DNA from: Fen-1298 sp050015675
GTDB taxonomy: Bacteria > Bacteroidota > Ignavibacteria > UBA10030
DNA: 64,000 nt
Direction of reading: 5' to 3'
NCBI GenBank assembly: GCA_050015675.1
Contig: JBEKAY010000012.1
Span: 10,845-74,844, forward strand
A model generated the notes under the pieces. It saw only the letters and a program-made list of their open reading frames with translations. It was not told the origin of the DNA and did not search any database. The position numbers were made by a program, and so were the translations under genes. Below, piece after piece: positions 59,263 to 64,000 of the stretch. The first letter of the stretch is position 1. Each line of letters starts with the position of its first letter.

Positions 59263-59937
59263 ATGAGTAACGAAACAATACGAGTGCTCTATGTGAACGG
59301 GACTGAACGAGATGTTCAATCTATTAGTGAACGTCTTTCAAAATTTGAGGGTACACAATTTGAATTCATATGGCAGCAAAGCGCTGAGAAGGCAATAACA
59401 TTTCTTGAACAACACAACTATGTCGATGTGATCGTGACAGAAGACATTTTGCATGGAATGAGCGGCGTTGAATTCACTCACAAATTGAAGGACTTGAAAT
59501 ACGACATTCCTATTGTGTTTCTCACAACAAGCAAAGATGTGAATCTTGCAGTTGAAGTTATGCAGACGGGTGTGCAAGACTATTTGCTTAAGGAAGATGT
59601 TGCCGCCCATGTTTTTCCGCAAACTCTTCTCAGGGTTGTAGAGAAGGGACATCTGAAACAAGAACAGAATAAATTGGAAATTAAGCGGAAACGCTTGGAA
59701 GTGATGCAGGAAATTGTTGTAGGTATTTCCGATAAGATCAGTGAACCGCTTGAAGATATGAATAAAATTATCGGTGAACTTGAACAGAATTCGCTTCCTG
59801 AAAAAGCTGTGAAGTACCTGAAACTGATGAAAGAAAATGTAGAACGGATGCAGTTGAAACTGGAAAAACTTCGGAATTTGAAAGAAGACAAGACAGTAAA
59901 GTACATCAGAGATATTAAGATGATAGACTTATCGTAG
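59263..59937 (+). CDS. Pseudo-receiver protein with coiled-coil tail
   Basis: A 224-residue protein. Residues about 5-130 have a receiver (CheY-like) fold (VIVTEDILHGMSGVEF, IPIVFLTTSKDVNLAVEVM, QDYLLKED with the conserved Lys). The usual acidic pair is replaced (VLYVNGTE), and the phosphoacceptor position aligns with Glu, so phosphorylation is unlikely. Residues about 130-205 form a Glu/Lys-rich coiled coil resembling a histidine-kinase dimerisation region without a phosphorylatable His. It is encoded between two TPM-domain genes and probably a dimeric scaffold or regulator. Confidence 0.75.
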   Translation: MSNETIRVLYVNGTERDVQSISERLSKFEGTQFEFIWQQSAEKAITFLEQHNYVDVIVTEDILHGMSGVEFTHKLKDLKYDIPIVFLTTSKDVNLAVEVMQTGVQDYLLKEDVAAHVFPQTLLRVVEKGHLKQEQNKLEIKRKRLEVMQEIVVGISDKISEPLEDMNKIIGELEQNSLPEKAVKYLKLMKENVERMQLKLEKLRNLKEDKTVKYIRDIKMIDLS

Positions 59938-59951
59938 CGGAGTGTTACCGC

Positions 59952-60407
59952 ATGAAAAACCTAGTAAAACAAATGTTCACTAAAGAAGACCTTGCCGCAA
60001 TTGCATCAGCAATTGGTGAGGCGGAAAAAACAACGGCAGGAGAAATCCGTGTCAGTATCCGCCAGAAGCGGAAATGGCGGGAGAAAAAACGTACCATCGA
60101 AGAGATAGCACGGCAAGAATTTCATTTGCTGGGAATGACGAAGACAAAAGATCGTACGGGTATTCTGATCTTTCTCTTGCTAGAAGATAAAAAATTCTTC
60201 ATTCTTGCTGATGATGGAATTCACGCCAAGGTCGAAGATGGTACGTGGGACAAGATTGCAAAAGCAATATCCGATCATTTCTCGCAGAAAAATTTTCGTC
60301 TTGGTATTGTCCACGGCGTTCATGCGGTTGGTGTGGAACTTTCAAAATTCTTTCCGAGAAAATCTGACGATACAAATGAACTGCCTAACGATGTGCATGT
60401 GCAGTAA
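59952..60407 (+). CDS. Cytoplasmic TPM-domain protein
   Basis: A 151-residue TPM domain without a signal peptide (MFTKEDLAAIASAIGEAEKTTAGEIRV, GILIFLLLEDKKFFILADDGIH). It lacks the membrane anchor of the upstream TPM protein, so the cluster encodes one exported and one possibly cytoplasmic version. It begins 14 bases after the pseudo-receiver gene. Function unknown. Confidence 0.85.
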   Translation: MKNLVKQMFTKEDLAAIASAIGEAEKTTAGEIRVSIRQKRKWREKKRTIEEIARQEFHLLGMTKTKDRTGILIFLLLEDKKFFILADDGIHAKVEDGTWDKIAKAISDHFSQKNFRLGIVHGVHAVGVELSKFFPRKSDDTNELPNDVHVQ

Positions 60408-60443
60408 AGCATCGGAATTTCATGTTTCTTCCTTTTCACAGCG

Positions 60444-61292
60444 ATGAAGTGCATAGTTGCCATAGCGCAAATTGACTGCCGTGTCGGAGCGTTCGAACAG
60501 AACCTCAAACACCATCTTGAATTTATCGACCGCGCCATTGCCGAAGGAGCGAAGCTTGTCCTTTTCCCTGAACTTAGTCTTACAGGGTATACACTGCGGG
60601 ATTTAGCTTGGGATGTCGCCATGAATCCTTTTCAAAATAAAATCATTGCTCCATTGCTTGAAAGAAGCCGCAAGATTTCTATCGCTGTCGGATTTGTCGA
60701 GAGCGGTACACATTACGGTATCTACAACAGCGCGATGTTTTTAGAAGACGGCGAAATCAAACACATCCATCGCAAAATATATCCGCCGACGTATGGAATG
60801 TTTGAAGAAGGCAGATACTTCGGTGTCGGAAAAACTGTTTCTGCGTTCGATTCCAAACTCGGTCGTTTCGGCATGCTCATCTGTGAAGACCTCTGGCATG
60901 TATCGCTGCCGTACTTGCTAACGCTTGATGGAGCGGAAGCCGTTCTCTGCTTGACCGCAAGCCCGACGCGGCTCTCCGGCGAAGGAACACAGTTTGATAA
61001 TCAAGTAGTGAATTATGAACATCACCGTACATTTGCACGATTGCTCAACATCTACATCCTTTTCAGCAACAGAGTTGGATTTGAAGACGGTGTAAACTTC
61101 TGGGGCGGTTCTAACGTCACATCCCCCGGCGGGGAGATGATTTCTACTGCAAAGTTACAGGAAGAATGCCTGATCTATGCCGAACTTGATTCCAACGAGG
61201 TGCAGCGTGCAAGACGATTCTCACGTCACTTCCTTGATGAGCGCCCGGAATTAGTTCTTGAAACGCTTCGCCGCCAGCTGAAACGGAAATAA
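60444..61292 (+). CDS. Nitrilase-superfamily amidase
   Basis: A 282-residue carbon-nitrogen hydrolase. The Glu-Lys-Cys triad is seen as FPELSLTGY (Glu), HRKIYPPTYG (Lys) and MLICEDLWH (Cys). The sequence resembles the glutaminase domain of NAD synthetase (NadE), standing alone here; the synthetase domain is absent. It could serve a separate NadE or hydrolyse another amide. Confidence 0.88.
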   Translation: MKCIVAIAQIDCRVGAFEQNLKHHLEFIDRAIAEGAKLVLFPELSLTGYTLRDLAWDVAMNPFQNKIIAPLLERSRKISIAVGFVESGTHYGIYNSAMFLEDGEIKHIHRKIYPPTYGMFEEGRYFGVGKTVSAFDSKLGRFGMLICEDLWHVSLPYLLTLDGAEAVLCLTASPTRLSGEGTQFDNQVVNYEHHRTFARLLNIYILFSNRVGFEDGVNFWGGSNVTSPGGEMISTAKLQEECLIYAELDSNEVQRARRFSRHFLDERPELVLETLRRQLKRK

Positions 61293-61348
61293 GCACTGTT
61301 CTTGAATTTCAGTTGAATTTTTAACTGATGTTACACAAAAAAAACTAC

Positions 61349-61448
61349 TGTCATTCCCGAATGCTGTAATCGGGAATCTTTAGCAGATCAAAGTAAGAGT
61401 CCCACTAATCCCAAAGGGATGCCTTCGGCAAAACGAGTGGGAATGACA
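61349..61448. repeat. MITE/REP-like intergenic repeat, copy 2
   Basis: Perfect terminal inverted repeats TGTCATTCCC / GGGAATGACA enclose about 80 bases containing internal hairpins. The left end (GTCATTCCC...GGGAATCTT) matches the element at 46814. It sits in the 323-base gap before htpX, which holds no gene. Confidence 0.7.
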
Positions 61449-61615
61449 AAAAACGGAAACAACTTTGTTTATATTTTTCGTTACAAAACATTTTACGTAA
61501 CATGAATTTATAAGATTTCCTCTCTTCTTCTTCCGTTACTGAAGTTGAAACTCCGCACACTTTTTCGTAGCTTTCTATTGGTTCACTCTGAAAATGTTTT
61601 GAAAGGATACTGAAA

Positions 61616-62473
61616 ATGACAAATTCACTGAAAACTATTCTGTTGATGGCTCTGATGATGGGCTTACTGCTGTTCCTTGGAGATTGGCTTGGCGGCGAAC
61701 AAGGTTTGGTGATGGCGTTTATGTTCTCATTGCTGATGAACTTTGGAATGTATTGGTTCTCCAGTAAGATTGTGCTGATGACGTACGGTGCAAGAGAAGT
61801 AACGGAAGTGGAAGCACCGCGTCTGACCGGCATTGTGCATCGTCTTGCTATACAAGCGCAATTACCAATGCCGAAGGTGTACATCATTCCGGGTGATTCG
61901 CCGAACGCATTTGCGACCGGACGCAATCCGGAACACGCTGCCGTTGCAGCAACCGAAGGAATTCTTCGCATGCTTTCAGATGACGAGTTGGAAGGCGTGA
62001 TTGCACATGAATTGGCGCACGTTAAGCATCGGGATATTCTGATTGCGACGCTTGTAGCAACGATGGCTGGAACAATTACATTCGTTGCTCGGATGGCGAT
62101 GTATGCTTCATTCTTCGGCGGTGGAAGCAGAGACCGGGAAGACTCTAGCCCAATTGGTCAGATTCTTCTTATTATTCTTGCACCCATCGCGGCGATGCTT
62201 ATTCAATTTGCCGTATCGCGTTCACGAGAATTTGCAGCAGATGAGGGCGGCGCACGAATTTGTCAGCGACCATTGAGTTTAGCTAACGCGCTGCGCAAAC
62301 TCGAGAAAGGCGTAGAACAAATACCGATGCAAAATGCAGGAACTGCAACTGCGCACATGTTTATTGTCAATCCATTGGCTGGCAGCGGAATTGCTAAGTT
62401 GTTTTCCACGCATCCATCAACAGAAGAACGCATCGCCCGGCTTGAACAACTTGCAATGGGCGGAATTCGCTAA
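61616..62473 (+). CDS. htpX: HtpX-type membrane zinc metalloprotease
   Basis: A 285-residue M48 protease with two N-terminal membrane helices, the zinc motif VIAHELAHVKHRD (about residue 137), two further helices and the third ligand region SREFAADEGGARI. It degrades misfolded inner-membrane proteins alongside FtsH. GAAAGGA precedes the start. The next gene starts 10 bases later. Confidence 0.96.
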   Translation: MTNSLKTILLMALMMGLLLFLGDWLGGEQGLVMAFMFSLLMNFGMYWFSSKIVLMTYGAREVTEVEAPRLTGIVHRLAIQAQLPMPKVYIIPGDSPNAFATGRNPEHAAVAATEGILRMLSDDELEGVIAHELAHVKHRDILIATLVATMAGTITFVARMAMYASFFGGGSRDREDSSPIGQILLIILAPIAAMLIQFAVSRSREFAADEGGARICQRPLSLANALRKLEKGVEQIPMQNAGTATAHMFIVNPLAGSGIAKLFSTHPSTEERIARLEQLAMGGIR

Positions 62474-62483
62474 AGGCATCCGC

Positions 62484-63083
62484 TTGAAACTTTACACTCG
62501 ATCAATCTGTTGTGCTGTGTGGATGGTGCTTTTAGCGGAATCTTATGCAATGTCTTTTGCAAATGATTCCACTGGAGTCAACAGCATGTCCGTTGTTCGA
62601 TCACAGTTGCAAAGTATTGCCGACGAAGTAGTTGATTCAGCGAAGTTTGACGTAAAAGGTCGTGTTGCTGTTCTGGTAGTAAGCGAAGGGCCGCGAGTTT
62701 TGGCAGAGAACGCCTTCATCGAAGCGCTTCAGAAACGGAATTACCCGTCAGTGCTCATCGATACGACGTCAATAAATCAGATGCTTCAAGTGTTTCTTTT
62801 CAATCCGGAAATTAAAGTGCGCGAGTTGGATGCAAAGTTATCTGAGCGAAATATCCGAACAACTCTGGAAGCAAGAATGGTAACGGGCGCTGAGCGCGAA
62901 GTACATATGCTTGGTACATTTTCCAGGGAAACAAAAGATACAACGCAAGTGTTTACAGCAGGATTGACTTCGGTAGTTCAGAAAAACGATGAGAATGGAA
63001 TTCTTCAGCGGATGCTGACGCCATTTATCGTGGTTGGCGGTGCAATCATGATTGTTTATTTGTTCTTTACGGTGAGAAGTTGA
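62484..63083 (+). CDS. Unknown exported protein with C-terminal membrane helix
   Basis: A 199-residue protein taken from a TTG start with AAGG nine bases ahead (an ATG at 62523 is an alternative; longer frames lie inside htpX). A signal-like stretch comes first, then a globular alpha/beta region (RVAVLVVSEGPRVLAENAFIEAL) and one helix near the end (TPFIVVGGAIMIVYLFFTV). No family was recognised. The stop overlaps the CapA-like start. It sits between htpX and capA, so an envelope role is inferred. Confidence 0.7.
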   Translation: MKLYTRSICCAVWMVLLAESYAMSFANDSTGVNSMSVVRSQLQSIADEVVDSAKFDVKGRVAVLVVSEGPRVLAENAFIEALQKRNYPSVLIDTTSINQMLQVFLFNPEIKVRELDAKLSERNIRTTLEARMVTGAEREVHMLGTFSRETKDTTQVFTAGLTSVVQKNDENGILQRMLTPFIVVGGAIMIVYLFFTVRS

Positions 63084-64000
63084 GCTACAGATTCGCGCTG
63101 TTGATTGTCGGTTCGTTGATTATTCAACCGATGTCAAGAGCGTTTGCGCAGAATTCTGATTCTGCGATGAGTGTATCGCTGCTTGCCTTAGGTGATGTGA
63201 ATCTGGGACGTACTGTCGGACAGGAAATTCTAAAAGGTAAAATGAATTTTCCGTTTGAAAAATTCGACGGTGTACTTGCTCGTGCCGATGTCGTATTTGC
63301 GAATCTTGAATGTCCGGTTACTGATCAGAATGGCGAGACGCAAAGTCCAAAATCAAATGTAATATTTTGTGCACCACCGGGTGCGGCAGCAACACTACGC
63401 CGCGCTAGTGTAACAGTTGTTTCAACGGCAAACAATCACGCATTTGATTATGGTTTGAAAGGGCTTCAAGAGACGATCAAGTTTCTGCATCAAGATAGTA
63501 TGCAGTTTACCGGAACGGTAATGAATGCTGGAGAAGAATTTAGTCCAGCCATTATTGAACGAAATGGAATAAGATTTGGTATCTTAGCGTACACACAAAC
63601 CATCAATATGCACCGAGGATGGAAAGGATTAATTTCTTTATTTGATTCCGCAAGAGCATGGCATGAAATTCAAGCGCTGAAGCCACAAGTGGATTTCGTG
63701 ATCGCGAGTTATCATGGCGGTGATGAGTACAAAGATGTCCCCGGCGAATCAGCGGAAAGGGAAATGAAACTTCTTGCAGAATTTGGCGCTGATTTTGTTT
63801 TTGGGCATCATCCACACGTGCCAAATGGAATTGAAGTATATCGCGGATGCTGGATATTCCATTCATTGGGCAATGCGGTATTCAATCAGCCGCAGCGGTT
63901 CTGGACGCAGAGGTCATTTGCCGCACTTTTGCAGGTTGAAAAGAGGAACGGTCAGAAAAGAATATCGTCTATAGAATTGATTCCATTCCGTCCCGGGTAT
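63080..64000 (+). CDS. CapA-family protein, truncated by the window end
   Basis: At least 307 codons from a TTG overlapping the previous stop (TTGA); the frame stays open to the last base. A signal peptide (about 1-25) is followed by the metallophosphoesterase-like CapA domain: LALGDVNLGR, ANLECPVTD, TANNHAFDYG, ASYHGGDEY, FGHHPHVPNG and FHSLGN. CapA proteins are linked to poly-gamma-glutamate or capsule synthesis; the exact role is unclear. The C-terminus is beyond the window. Confidence 0.88.
   Translation, partial: MSYRFALLIVGSLIIQPMSRAFAQNSDSAMSVSLLALGDVNLGRTVGQEILKGKMNFPFEKFDGVLARADVVFANLECPVTDQNGETQSPKSNVIFCAPPGAAATLRRASVTVVSTANNHAFDYGLKGLQETIKFLHQDSMQFTGTVMNAGEEFSPAIIERNGIRFGILAYTQTINMHRGWKGLISLFDSARAWHEIQALKPQVDFVIASYHGGDEYKDVPGESAEREMKLLAEFGADFVFGHHPHVPNGIEVYRGCWIFHSLGNAVFNQPQRFWTQRSFAALLQVEKRNGQKRISSIELIPFRPGY

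Noticed and set aside
59087..59319. Proline-rich antisense reading frames
   Set aside because: They are mirror images of the glycine-rich tail of the TPM protein and have no start signals.

Overview
The window is a 64 kb stretch of ordinary chromosome, about 42-45% GC by eye and densely coding on both strands. It probably comes from the Bacteroidota/Chlorobiota (FCB) branch, and an Ignavibacteria-like lineage fits best. The clues are a GWxTD-domain protein, an atpD-atpC pair separate from the other F1Fo genes, a SprE/PorW-like TPR lipoprotein, a degenerate bacterial family-B polymerase, and a pyruvate/PEP-binding protein fused to receiver domains. Many genes have strong Shine-Dalgarno sequences (AAGGAGG-type), and several intergenic regions carry TTGnnn-N17-TATATT-like promoters. 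Both argue against a Bacteroidia genome, where those signals are usually weak or different. The taxonomic call is inference.

Layout. 1-5.7 kb: GWxTD and NHL-repeat secreted proteins, ssb, then a cobalamin riboswitch controlling a BtuB-like receptor and a small membrane protein (DUF6580-like). 6-16 kb: gdhA, the PEP/pyruvate-binding receiver fusion, an S9 peptidase, class I fumarase, a YbaK deacylase and a MgtC/DUF4010 membrane protein. 16-19.1 kb: a trypsin-like lipoprotein overlapping a PduS-like Fe-S flavoprotein, followed by a PduT-like tandem-BMC shell protein; no other shell genes are in view. 19-24 kb: a SpoIIE-type phosphatase, a polysaccharide deacetylase, a new small basic gene, tRNA-Thr, mntP and atpDC. 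24-32 kb: alr, manC, rlpA, an unusual RpiB with a BMC-locus-like active site, a lytic transglycosylase, and three beta-barrel genes, one interrupted by a stop codon. 32-41 kb: purF, pgsA, ftsY, mutL, a UbiA-type phosphoribosyltransferase, DUF362, EamA, an Fn3 protein and maf. 41-46 kb on the minus strand: a cold-shock gene with a long leader, a PolB-like protein with eroded catalytic motifs, a slipin and NfeD. 46.4-47.9 kb: a small scar containing a deleted restriction-modification gene, duplicated palindromic repeats around a hemerythrin gene, and two tRNA-Ser genes. 48-64 kb: two peroxiredoxins, PTPS-folE, the TPR lipoprotein with DNA-level tandem repeats, pyrK-pyrD, folC, rho, panD, a lemA-TPM cluster with a pseudo-receiver, a nitrilase-family amidase, htpX, an unknown protein and a CapA-like protein cut by the window end.

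Most genes are housekeeping. The points most worth a second look are the orphan PduS-PduT pair together with the BMC-type RpiB; the catalytically eroded PolB in a membrane-protein operon; the 57-residue gene with complete expression signals; the paired outer-membrane gene leaders; and the restriction-modification scar with its duplicated tail. All calls come from reading the sequence; no database search was possible.
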